From positions 2,447,001-2,511,000 of the forward strand of contig JAUTDP010000005.1 in the NCBI GenBank assembly GCA_033439795.1: a DNA stretch of 64,000 nt. Direction: 5' to 3'. The notes beneath the pieces are model-generated. The model was not told the origin of the DNA. It saw only the letters and a list, made by a program, of their open reading frames with translations, and did no database searches. Every line of letters begins with the position of its first letter. Position 1 is the first letter of the stretch. The position numbers and the translations under genes are program-made. The DNA is from Sordaria brevicollis. Its lineage: Eukaryota > Ascomycota > Sordariomycetes > Sordariales > Sordariaceae. This document shows positions 21,871 to 33,491 of this stretch, piece after piece.

Positions 21871-24800
21871 ATGTCCAGCTCACCTCAAGACACGCCCAGC
21901 AAGGGCTCACCCGCTGTTGAGCGGGTCACTGATCAGCTGGAGAAGCCTTCTCTTGATGACCGCAGCTACCGGGTCATCCGTCTGCCCAACAAGCTTGAGG
22001 CTCTCTTGGTCCATGATCCCACGACGGACAAGGCTGCTGCTGCCTTGGATGTGAATGTCGGAAGCTTCAGTGACGAAGATGACATGCCTGGCATGGCCCA
22101 TGCTGTAGAGCATGTGAGTTTTCATCCTTGTCTCATATATTGATGTGCTCACCTTTACTAACCTCAAGGGTGTTCTGGCTTTAGCTCCTTTTCATGGGTA
22201 CCAAGAAGTATCCAGTCGAGAACGAATATAGCCAGTATTTGTCGACCAATTCTGGTAGCTCTAACGCCTTCACCGCAGCAACACATACCAACTACTACTA
22301 CGAGGTGTCTGCCAAACCCACCAATGAGGATGAGGAGATCTCGGCCACCAACCCTTCGCCCCTCTACGGCGCTCTGGACCGGTTTGCTCAGTTCTTCGTT
22401 GAGCCGCTCTTCCTGGCCAGCACCCTTGACCGGGAACTTCAGGCTGTGGACTCCGAGAACAAGAAGAATCTACAGAACGATACATGGAGGCTTCACCAGT
22501 TGGATAAGTCTAACTCTAACCCCAAGCATCCGTACTGCCACTTCTCGACGGGAAACCTTGAGACTCTCAAGGTGACCCCTGAGTCCAAGGGCGTCAATGT
22601 CCGTGAAAAGTTTATTGAGTTCTACCAGAAGCATTACTCTGCCAACCGCATGAAGCTTTGCGTGCTCGGAAGAGAATCACTGGACGTTCTTGAAGGCTGG
22701 GTTGCCGAGTTGTTTTCAGACGTGGAGAACAAGGATCTACCACCTAATGAGTGGACGGATGAGCCTCCTCTTACGCCGGAGCAACTTGGAGTGGTGACCT
22801 TTGCAAAGCCCGTGATGGATTCACGAGAACTCAACATTACCTTCCCCTTCTTGGACGAGCACCTCTTGTTTGAGGAGCTTCCAAGTCGTTACCTCAGCCA
22901 CTTGATTGGCCATGAGGGCCCGGGCAGCATCATGGCCTATATCAAGTCGAAAGGCTGGGCTAATGGCCTCAGCGCTGGTGCCTGGACTGTTTGCCCCGGC
23001 TCCCCTGGCATGTTTGACATTCAGATCAAGCTGACGCAAGAGGTATTTTTTTCTTCTTCTCTGTTTTGGCTTTGTGAGTCTACTTCGGAGTGCTGACCAA
23101 CACGTTCAGGGCCTCAAGAACTATGAGGAGGTAGTCAAGGTGGTGTTCCAGTACATTGCCTTGCTTAGAGAAGCAGGACCCCAGGAATGGATCCACGACG
23201 AGCAGAAGATCATGGGAGACATTGACTTCAAGTTCAAACAGAAGACCCAGGCCTCCAGCTTCGTAAGCAAAATCGCCGGAGTCATGCAAAGGCCACTTCC
23301 CAGGGAGTGGCTATTGAGCGGAACCAGCAAGCTACGTAAATACGACGCCGACCTAATCCGCAAGGGTCTCGATTGCTTGCGGCCTGACAATTTCCGTATG
23401 TCCATCGTTTCCCGGGACGTACCTGGGACGTGGGAGCATAAGGAGAAGTGGTATGGGACTGAGTATTCCCTTTCCAAGATTCCTAGCAATCTTATGGAGG
23501 AAATCAAGAAGGCGGCCGCCACTACCGATAAGGAACGGATTCCGGACCTCCATCTCCCGCATAAGAACCAGTTCATTCCTACAAAGCTGGAAGTCGAGAG
23601 GAAGGAGGTTAAGGAGCCAGCACTTGCGCCGCGGATTGTGCGCAACGACGACCTTGTACGAACTTGGTATAAGAAGGACGACACTTTTTGGGTACCCAAG
23701 GCGAACTTGATTGTCAGCTTGAAGAGCCCTTTGATCCACGCCTCTGCTGAGAACGTAGTCAAGGCCAGGCTCTTTACTGACCTCGTCAAGGATGCCTTGG
23801 AAGAGTATTCGTACGATGCCGACCTTGCTGGCTTGTCTTACCTTGTCTCTCTCGACAGCCGTGGGCTGTTTGTTGAGGTATCTGGGTACAATGACAAGCT
23901 GCCCCTCCTCCTGGAACGGGTCCTCATTACGATGCGGGATCTTGAGGTCCGCGACGACAGATTTGATATTCTCAAAGAACGTCTAGCCAGAGCTTACCGT
24001 AACTGGGAGCTTCAGGTCCCTTGGTACCAGGTTGGTGGCTTCACGGAATGGCTCACCGCAGAGCACGACCACACGGTCGAAGAGCTTGCGGTTGAGTTGC
24101 CGCACATTACTTCGGATCAGGTTCGACAGTTCCGGAAAGAACTTCTTGCTCAGCTACATATGGAGGTTTACGTTCATGGAAACCTTTATAAGGAAGACGC
24201 TCTGAAGTTGACGGATATGGTTGAGTCTACCCTGCAGCCTAGGCCGTTGCCACGTTCCCAATGGCCGATCCTGCGGTCATTGGTGTTCCCGCCCGGTTCA
24301 AACTACGTCTGGAAGAAGACGCTCAAGGATGCCGCGAACGTGAACAACTGCATCGAATACTTCCTCTATATCGGTGACAAGAACGACTCCCTTGTCCGTG
24401 CCAAGACATGGCTCTTGGGCCAGATACTCCACGAGCCTTGCTTCGATCAACTTAGGACCAAGGAGCAGCTAGGATACGTGGTGTTCTCTGGCGTGCGTGC
24501 TACTTCTACCAACTACGGGTTCCGATTCTTGATCCAGAGTGAGAAGACGGCTCCTTACTTGGAGACCCGGATCGAGCTGTTCTTGGAGAAGATGGCCAAA
24601 TGGATTGAAGAGATGGACTCCAGGCAGTTCGAGGCTCACAAGCGTAGCTTGATTGCGAAGCGCCTCGAAAAGCCCAAGTTTTTGGACCAGGAGACCAACA
24701 AACATTGGAGCCAAATCCACAGTGAATACTACGATTTCGAGATCGGTAAGTCTAGATAGCTGAGATTAACACCGTTGTCTTGAACTTTACTAACTTTTCC

Positions 24801-25321
24801 CCCCAGCCCAACGTGATGCTGCTCACATTAAACCTCTTACCAAGGAGGAGATGGTTGAGTTCTTCCAGTATTACATCCACCCATCGTCGCCCACCAGAGC
24901 CAAACTTACCATCTACTTGGAGGCTCAGGCAAAGAGCGACGTGACGACTGCTCAGATCACCGAACTTGTCAAGACTCTGGAACTTGATGGCACTAGCTCA
25001 GCCAAGGCTGCCACCGCTCTCCAGGCGAGACTGAGTGCGGCTGATCACGACGAGGATAAGGAGATTGCTGGTCTTAAGGAGTACCTCGCCGGCCTCAATG
25101 TTTCAGAGAGCAAGATTGACGCAGCCACCGAGACATGGAAGAAGCTCCATGCCGAGAAGGTCAACGGGGTGGTTAAGGATGCGGCGCCGCCATCGTCAAA
25201 CGGTACAAAGCCCGTGCTCATTGAGGATGTGCGCAGCTACAAGGCTGGATTGCCAGTCAGCGCTGCTGCTAGGCCCGTGAAGGATCTGAGCGAGTATGAG
25301 GAGTTGGATTCCAAGCTCTAG
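21871..25321 (+). CDS. STE23: Insulin-degrading enzyme / Ste23-type M16 zinc metalloprotease
   Basis: Four exons, 21871-22113, 22185-23042, 23110-24745 and 24807-25321, give 1083 residues. M16A enzymes cut peptides inside a closed chamber; the yeast orthologue processes a-factor pheromone and the animal enzyme degrades insulin and amyloid peptides. The inverted zinc motif HAVEH lies at residues 77-81, exactly at the end of exon 1. The third ligand is the Glu in AVDSENKKNLQND near residue 172. The body shows the NAFTAATHTNYYYEVS block, LIGHEGPGSIMAYIKSKGWA, and the late EQLGYVVFSG and FLIQSEKTAPYLETRIELFL blocks. Introns have GTGAGT, GTATTT and GTAAGT donors. The tail after the last M16 domain is a charged extension of about 100 residues. 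The start at 21871 is the ATG next to the conserved region. The frame stays open upstream to another ATG at 21307, which would add 188 basic, Ser/Arg-rich residues and may give a mitochondrial form. Confidence 0.94.
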
Positions 25322-26577
25322 ATGGAAGCACCAAGCGCGTGGCCAATCAACCTCTGGCTTGAAATATCCGGGAATCATAGGGCACCTGTCAAGGCCCCTT
25401 GTTTGTTGACGATGGATCTACCGGGGGTGCGTTTGTCTGTCAGGTTTAAAGAACGTTGGCAATTGTTGATTGTGTGTATGAGATGGGGATTGTCACCCTC
25501 AAAGACAAACCGAAATGGCATTCGCTTGCAAGGAAATACCCCGTTTTTCTAGTATTTGCAGGTTAGAGCATACAGGTGAATGACGGTAGACTCAAACCGG
25601 TTGTTACTGTGAATACATGGTCTTGATGGTAGGGAGCCAGCATGTTGTATACCAACCGTGTTGACAGTGCTCTCGTTTGTAGTACGATCCGCCAGTTACA
25701 ATAAATTTGCCGATCATTCACATGTATCAAAAACAATCCCATTTTTCTGTGTGTAACAATGTTTGGACTCAATATGGGACAAGCAATGTGAATCGTGGTG
25801 TCCTCACAACGCAGGTTTTCTTATCTGAAGATCCCGAGAGGAGGACTAACGAAGAGTGCTCAGAGTTGTGTACCGACAGTTCATCCTTTCAACTCTGGCT
25901 GTATATAATCAAGACCAAATCATCATTATTAAGAGAGGCAACAAGCTTTCTTCGCTCGTCGTTTGACAGCAGGACGAGCAGGCAAGAGGACCTCTACCAC
26001 CCTCAAGGACGAAAGAGCAGTGGAGTTACTGTCTTCCTATCGAAATGATTCACGGTCGACTTCATCTGGCTCCTGACTTGCGACCTGTCTCACTGTAGGT
26101 TACTTAAACTGTCCGGTAACTGACAGCCGGCGCTGATGACGTTCGTGCCTGTTTCAACTGTTTACTTTTTTTCAAACCGCAACTTCCCATTTCTCCTCCA
26201 ACCCTTTCATCATCTTGAGGTGGCGAAGGACGGGAACAAACACTTCCACTGATGCTCAGAACCATCGATCCCACTGCCCACCAAGGACAGGAAGAGGCGA
26301 GGTTCTGTTAAGGTAACACGCTACTTCCCGCCCCTGGACCGCCTACCGCTAGCAGCGTGCTCGAATTGCGGGGTGCCGCTTGTGCTCTTCCCGTCCCCTT
26401 GCCCACCTACACTACTACCTCTAGGGCGCTGCACCAGCCCTGGAACCCGCATACCACAAGGCTTGGGAAGGTGGGAAGCCCCCATCCATTTCATACCTAG
26501 GTACTTAGGTTCCAGGTCCCTCCCCTCGTTCTCACTGCCCTGGTAGGTAGGTAGAGGTATCTTACACGTACCGTTAG

Positions 26578-26621
26578 GGCAGGCACGCAGGCAGGCACGC
26601 AGGCAGGCACGCAGGCAGGCA
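26578..26621. repeat. 12-bp minisatellite, about 3.7 copies
   Basis: The unit GGCAGGCACGCA is repeated in tandem with almost no change. It lies about 30 nt before a T homopolymer run and 1.4 kb upstream of the UBP12 coding start. Confidence 0.85.
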
Positions 26622-26649
26622 GAGCTGTGACGCGACCGCGATTTCTTTC

Positions 26650-26675
26650 TTTTTTTTTTTTTTTTTTTTTTTTTT
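26650..26675. repeat. Poly(T) run of 26
   Basis: An uninterrupted T run on the + strand in the upstream region of UBP12. Poly(dA:dT) runs often exclude nucleosomes at fungal promoters; that role here is an inference. Confidence 0.85.
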
Positions 26676-27326
26676 GCACTTTGTGACAGCGACGAGACTT
26701 GGAAAGCGGGACCACGGTCAGAAGACAACGACAACCCCGGCCGATTTCCGTTGTGGCAGAAAAAAAACACACAGAAACCCACGGGTAGACAACGGGCTGA
26801 ATTTTATTGGACAAGATTTCCCATCACATTCACCCGCTTTTCAACCTTCTTGTTAGCAGACGGAAACCTCAAGACAACATCAGTTATCAAAGACATCAGA
26901 CCGATTGACGAACCTTCTTTCAAATTCGACACACGTTTGCTGGCCACCTTCTTTTTGAAAAGGTACCAGACTCAGACTCCCAGACCGCCGTTGACGTGAC
27001 GCAACAAATCTCCACGCTGTAACACCCGATCCCGCTATTTGGGATTCCGTCGCCTCCATTTTCCGGCTCCAGCGTGCCCTTGCTGATCGATCGCCCCGAA
27101 CGAGTCCCGTCGAGGCGTCGAGAGTCCACTAGAAAAAACCGACTCCAGAGAAGAAGAAAAAAAATCTTGAAGACTGCCAGGCCAACCAGTCCACCCATGC
27201 ACCACGGCTAAACCTATCACGGACGCCACCACCACCAAAGCGTTGCCGCAACGACTCGCTTTCCCCAGACGCAGCTTTATTGTCTGGCTCTTGCTCCCGT
27301 TTGACTGACTGAGAGAAACGACCTGA

Positions 27327-28010
27327 CCGTCTTACCTGCCCTCAACCAGTCAGCGCTCTCGTCCGAGACGCTCTATCGTGCCGTGCGTGACTACTCTACC
27401 GACCGACTCTTCTCGGTCGTCAGTTCGTCACGATCTCCCCCGATCTCCATCCGGCAAGGTCCTCCACCAAGCGCGCCGTCCCCCACTTCCCACCTTCCAT
27501 CACACCGACCCAGCGCCTTCCGAGCTGCACAGGCAGCTCACCTTCACCACGTCTTCCTCAAAGAAACGCAGGATTACCCGCCAGTCGACAAGGGAGCAAG
27601 GACAGGAAGGGTCTACCGACACTGCCCTAGACGTGGTGCTCTCTACCGAACAAGAAGCAGAGTTCGACCCGGCATACTCCTTCGACCATCATCAACGCTC
27701 GACTTCCGCTTCGGCCTCTGCTTCGGCCTCTGCCACCAACACCCCAGCATACAGCCGCGGCGACTCAGTACAGCCATCAGGCATACCACCGCACCTTCAG
27801 ACCCAGTTCAGCACGCTGTCTGGCTCTGCGACCGACTACGCCTCTGCCGATTCCGCCGCCAGTTCACCCTGCGCTGCCTCGGCCGATCTGTCCGCGGACA
27901 ACAATCCCGTCTCCGAGCAGCTCTTCGACTCGAGCTCGACTTTGCCGGCTGCCACTTGCGGCACCTTGAAGAATCAGTCTCCCTTCATCAACACGCCCCA
28001 CCGTGCGCTC
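27327..28010 (+). other. Open frame without ATG joined in phase to UBP12
   Basis: The reading frame of UBP12 exon 1 stays open upstream from the called ATG to a stop at 27324-27326, 228 codons, but has no ATG in that span. The translation is Ser/Ala/Pro-rich with an (SA)n run and could be a disordered N-terminus if an upstream exon supplied the start. A second frame is open over much of the same stretch, so chance in low-stop leader DNA is also possible. Confidence 0.4.
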
Positions 28011-31000
28011 ATGGGTGGGGCTTCAGCAGAGCAGTCACATCGATCCGGTTCCCCCCTCAAACGAAGAGCATCCAGTATGGACCCAGACTACGAGAACGCG
28101 GACTCTAGAGAGGACGTGGATATGCTCCCGGTCCCTGATGCCCAGCAACAGGAGGGCCAACCGTCTGGACAGGATGCGAAGGAGCCTCAGCAGCCCGTAG
28201 AGTCAACCGGCGCCGGAGGTGTAAAGGCGCCTGTCGCGGACATGGAACTGCCTCTAAAAACAGGTAGGAATGCCAGCTGCCCATGCCGCAAAATGCTATA
28301 ACCGTGCAGTCTTCTAACTTGAAGGACACGCAGATATCCCGCCTATTGACCAACAGATCAAGACAATCGAAACACTTCTCAAGGCCTTCAATGATACGGG
28401 TGCAAAGGAGGGAGACATCGCCTATTTGGTATCCCGGCAGTGGCTTAACAAGGCCCAGGCTTTGGGTACGGATGGGAAATCTGCGGCCAAGGAGTCTTCT
28501 ACCGAACCTCTTGGGCCGATCGACAACTCGGATATCATTCAAGCCATCTTCACCGACTCCACTGGCCAGCAGTGTGTAAAGCTAAAGCCGGGTGTGGGAT
28601 CCGAGTCTGCTGAGCTGTTCCCCAAGGATGCATGGGATCTGGTGGTCTCATGGTACGGCCTGGCGTCCGGGCAAGCTCCTATTGTTCGGATAGCGCATAA
28701 CACCGCGCTCGACGCCGTCAGTGAGGCTAACGTTCAGTTTGAATTCCATCCCCCGGTCTTCACTGTCCACAGGTTATGGTCGGCAGCGAGCCCTCTTCCC
28801 ATCGAGCAGGAGATCAAGTTGAAGAAGCCGCCACCGCCCATTATTGTCCAAAGCGCATCTGGGTCATTCCACCAGTTCCTTAAGCAGATCAAGGAGCTGA
28901 CTGGTGTCCCGATGGATCGTAAAGTCCGGGTCTGGCAGCTGCTGCAGACGATTCCCGCTACAGAGGAGGCTTCGAAGCCCTCTGGCATGGAAACGCCTCC
29001 TGACTCTCCGGGCCGTTCGAGCATACCTACCTTTCTACCAAGGGCTCCTGGCTCCTGGTCAGAAATGCTCGTGGATGTTGAGACTTTCAACAAACTCGAG
29101 CGTGGCGTGGAGCGCGACTTCCTTCAGGTGGATGATACCACAGCCAATCCCAACTACAATGGGAGGAAGAGTCTGTCATTGGTTGGCCTTACTGTGGACC
29201 AAACTTTGATCATCGACGAACAGGTTGATAGGGACGACTACGTCTCTACGTTCTTCACCAAAGTGGCTAATGGCAACAAGGGCATTGGCAATGGCATCGT
29301 TGCGACGCGTGTTACTGCCAGTGGGCGTAGCAGTCCGGCCCCCCCAAGTGTCCTTAACAGGGGCCAGGCGCAACCAAGGTCTGGTCGTACGCCAGGCTGC
29401 GTTGGCCTACAGAATCTGGGAAACACTTGTTACATGAACTCGGCCCTGCAATGCCTACGGAGCGTGGAAGAGTTGACCAAGTATTTCCTCACTCACGAGG
29501 CGAAAAAGGAGATCAACCCTGACAATCCGCTTTCCCATAACGGAGACGTTGCTATGGCGTACATGAAACTCCTCGATGAGATATATAAGAACCCTCCGCC
29601 GAACTCGATTGCGCCCCGCCACTTCAAGAGCATTGTTGGCCGGTACGCCCCCGCTTTCTCGGGCTACGGTCAGCAGGATACCCAAGAATTCTTGGGCTTT
29701 TTGCTTGATGGCCTCCAAGAAGATCTGAACCGCATCAAGAAGAAGCCGTACATCGAAAAGCCAGACTCTACGGATGACATGATCGGCAATCCTGCTGCCA
29801 TCAAGGAAATGGCCGAGAAGGTGTGGGATATCACCAAGAAGCGTGATGACTCCATCATTGCCGACCTGTTCACCGGAATGTACAAGTCGACTCTCCATTG
29901 CCCTGTGTGCGACAAGATCAGCATTACGTTCGACCCCTTTAACAACCTTACATTGCCCTTGCCTATGAGCAATCTTTGGTCCAGGACTGTCAAGTACTAT
30001 CCGTTGAACGAGCCCCCAGTGGAAATCATGGTTGAGGTCGATAAGACGAGCGCCTTCAAGGCCATCAAGGAGTTCATTTCGACGAGAGTTGGTGTTCCTG
30101 CCGACCGTCTTGTCGGAGGTGAAGAGTTCAAGGGCAAGTTCTTCAAGCAGTACGATGACATGACGCCTATCAACGAAGAGATCCAGCCGGGCGACATTGC
30201 AGTGATCCATGAAGTGGAAGCGGCGCCTACCAATGTCAATGTCAAAAAGGCCAAGAAGCAGGCCTACAGGTCACTTCTCGATGATACTGAGGATGAGCCT
30301 TCTCAACCTGTGTCGGATCCTCTAGCGGAGCGTCTTCTCGTCCCGGTTATTCATCGCATGGACCCTAATGCGGGCAATGCTAAGTACTATAGAAAGCAAG
30401 AGGACATGCCACCGCCACATTACATTGTGTTGACCCCTCAGGAGGCCTGCGATGAAAATGTCATCCGCAGGAAGGTTCTCGAGAAAATTGCCACCTTGTC
30501 TACTTGGCCTGAATTCACCGCCGACGAAGAGGCATCGGAAGCTACGGATCCCGAGATGCTCAATGGCGCATCGGACATTGACTCTGCGGACTCCAAGGTA
30601 GTTGCCAAGTCCGTCGAGGGCGAGGAGGATATTGTCGATGTGACAATGGGCAATACAAGTTCTGCCGAGAAGCCAACAGGGTCTCAAACTTCCCAAACGT
30701 AAGTGACACCCGCTGAGTATGTTGCTTCCTCTGAAAGCATAACTGACATGGTATGAAAATAGCCTTCCGGCTCTGCTCAAGCGCTTCAAGACCCAGCGGC
30801 CTAAGTGGGTGGATCCTTCAGAGTTCCTCAATCCAGCTCTGCAGAACCTCTTTGCCATGTCATACTTCAGGGAGACACATGGTGGTGTACCTACTGGGTG
30901 GCAAACCGTCACCGACAACACCAAGCTCGAAAGACTCAGCACGAGGGCCCCTAAGACGGTCTCTTCGGACGTTGAGATGCGCAGCCCGAATACCTTGGAT

Positions 31001-32865
31001 GGCTCGGATGACAGCGGTAGTGAAGAAGCCTCGTCAGAGCAAGCGGATTCCATGACACGGATGGTCGACGAGTCGAGCGAGGGCTCGGATGGCCCTGCTC
31101 CTGCCCCCAAGGGAAGCGTAAGTTCAACCACGGCAGTTGCTACTGTAATTCGGTCTGCATGGTATGCTTGCTAACAACACGGCCAGGACAAGTTTTTGGT
31201 CAACTCTCCAAAGGGAGCCAATCTCGGTCCCCGTGGCAAGAACAAGAAGATGAAAGCTCACCGCACCTACGGGAAAAAGGCTAAGAAACGTTTTGAGAAG
31301 GAGCAGGTAAGAAAACGCGCTGCGGCTGCCCAGCAACCCGTGGATGTTCCTGAGCAAGATTACCGTGGCGACTCCGCGGAGGGGCCTCTCGTGCGTGTTG
31401 GTGAAGGCATCGTCGTGGACTGGTACGAGGAAGCTTTTGATGCTGTTTTTGCCCATGCGCTCAGAACCTTCAGCAAGATCGAGACGTTGAATGACCCATC
31501 GCTGGGTGCCAAGAAAAAGCAACGAGAGATGCGTAAGAAGCATGGTATCACCCTGGACGACTGTTTGGCCGAGTTCGAGAAGGAAGAAATCTTGTCAGAG
31601 CAGGACACCTGGTACTGCCCCCGCTGCAAGGAGCACCGCCGCGCAAGCAAGAAGTTCGACCTTTGGAGGACGCCAGATATCTTGGTTGTCCATCTCAAGC
31701 GTTTCAGCTCCGTTGGCTGGCGTCGAGATAAGCTGGATGTCCTTGTCGACTTCCCCATCGAGGGCCTTGACCTAACCGAAAGGGTTATCGACAAGGAGGA
31801 CGGCAAGCAGGAGATTTATGACCTGATTGCTGTTGACGACCATTATGGCGGCATGGGCGGCGGCCATTACACTGCCTTTGCCAAGAATTTTGTCGATGAC
31901 CAGTGGTACGAGTTTAATGGTAAGGATTTTTGTTTACTCAAAGCACCGGATGACATGACAAATGCTAACCTGAAATAGATTCATCCGTTTCCCCGGTGAA
32001 GGATACGTCCAGGGTCGTGTCATCCGCTGCCTACTTGTTGTTCTACCGTCGCCGCTCAGACAAACCTCTAGGCGGCCCTAAATGCGAGGAAGTCACCCAA
32101 CGCTACAATTCCCTTGACGATGATGAGGAAATGCTGGACTCGGGGGAAGGCCAGCGTCTCGGTCATGGCTCCTCCCTTCCTGGGTCGCCGAGCGCTTCGA
32201 ACGGAGCAGGTCAAATTCTCCTGCGAGGAGAAGCTGGTTCGGTTAGTGGCCGTGGATTGAACGGCGACTCCGAATTACCCACGTATCAGGAAAGCACTGG
32301 TCAGATGATTGGCCCCGAGGTGCGGAAGAGCATTGAGTTTGAGGATGAGGCCGTCGATCTCCCTAACTACGAGGCTGCCGGTAACATGTCCGGTATGGCC
32401 TCTGCTCTTCCCGCAGCAACCTGGAGCTTCAACAATCTTCCCAAGAACGGCTCCGATGCTAGTGGCATGGATGACGAGATTGCCAGCGATATTGCACAGG
32501 GCGACAACTCCGGTGACGAGGCATCTGTCTTCACCGGAGTCAACGAATACGGCTCCGCTGTGGACTTCATCGGGCCTGCTCAACAGGACGACGATTTCTC
32601 GGCATTCATTGACAATGTCCCGCCATCCCCGTCGGCACAGGACCAGAACGCAATGAAGCAAATCATGCAGTCGACATGGGACCACAAGCAACAAGTACAC
32701 GAGGTCTTCGTTGATGGTGGCGATGATATCGACGACGATAAGGTCGCGGAAATTCACGTTGACGATCACGAACAGCAAAAGCAGTCACAAGAAGTTCAAG
32801 AATCACTAAAGAAGCCGGAAGGCGGGGACAAGTTGTCGCAAGTAGGCGAGAAGTCGTCAGACTAG
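28011..32865 (+). CDS. UBP12: Ubiquitin-specific protease with DUSP domain, Ubp12/USP15 type
   Basis: Five exons, 28011-28263, 28334-30698, 30763-31117, 31187-31919 and 31979-32865, give about 1530 residues. The enzyme removes ubiquitin from substrates. Residues near 90-190 form a DUSP domain (IAYLVSRQWLNKAQALG, PKDAWDLVVSWYGLASG). The catalytic Cys box is GLQNLGNTCYMNSALQCL with Cys near 450, and the His box is YGGMGGGHYTAFAKN with His near 1218. Between them lie HCPVCDKIS and WYCPRCKEHR, the zinc-ribbon Cys pairs, and a long acidic insert typical of this group. The ubiquitin-binding LFTGMYKSTLHC block is present. The C-terminus is an acidic, disordered tail. Introns are GT-AG with CTAAC-like branches. 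The first intron could also end 9 nt earlier, adding three residues (GHA). The start is uncertain: 28011 is the first in-frame ATG, just before SPLKRRASSMDPD, but the frame is open for 684 nt upstream. Confidence 0.92.
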
Positions 32866-33236
32866 TGGCGCCCGGCTTCGTTCACGACCGCAGCATAGTT
32901 AAAGCGGTTGCCGAGTCGATCTTCAACAAGCTGGAATTCCCACGGTAGAGAACAACTCCTTTTACTGGAAGAAGAGGGACGAAGACCTGAACGTTTCCCC
33001 TTGCGGCATCACGTAGCGGTCTGTTCGGTCTTGTACGCCTCTCTTCGTATTTTCCCCAAGCGTTATGCGCCATGGTGGGCTTACTTTGGTGTTGCACGCT
33101 TAGCGGGCTTGGTGATCCTTATTGTTGCTAAATGATTCTGGCTTGTTGTTGTCTATTGCATGGTGGTTTTCGGTCAAAAGGTTTTTCGTTTGTTCGTTTG
33201 TCTTATGGGGTTTGGTTGGTTGGTTTAGATGTGTTT

Positions 33237-33238
<2 letters not shown>

Positions 33239-33268
<30 letters not shown>
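33239..33268. repeat. Poly(T) run of 30
   Basis: An uninterrupted T run on the + strand, about 370 nt after the UBP12 stop. Confidence 0.85.
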
Positions 33269-33470
33269 CCAAAACCAAAGCGCATTGTCACATAACATTG
33301 CATACGACAACATACACTCACGCACCATAACTTTTACATAAGATACAACCGACATAACATTCATACATACATACATTTGGTGGCTACAACAGCGAAAGGC
33401 AAGATGGGATAAGTCATGGAATGGGGAATCTTTTGTCCTACTATCCTGACAGCGATATAAGCAAAGATAG

Positions 33471-33491
33471 AAAGAAAGAAAGAAAGAAAGG
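33471..33491. repeat. (GAAA)n tetranucleotide microsatellite
   Basis: About five GAAA units on the + strand in the gene-poor region. Confidence 0.75.

Larger units (their letters stand above)
25322..27326. other. Intergenic region between STE23 and UBP12
   Basis: Left part: the 3' UTR of the protease gene. Right part: the promoter and leader of the deubiquitinase gene, C/T/A-rich with a 12-bp tandem repeat and a T run (listed separately). I see no gene. Confidence 0.6.
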
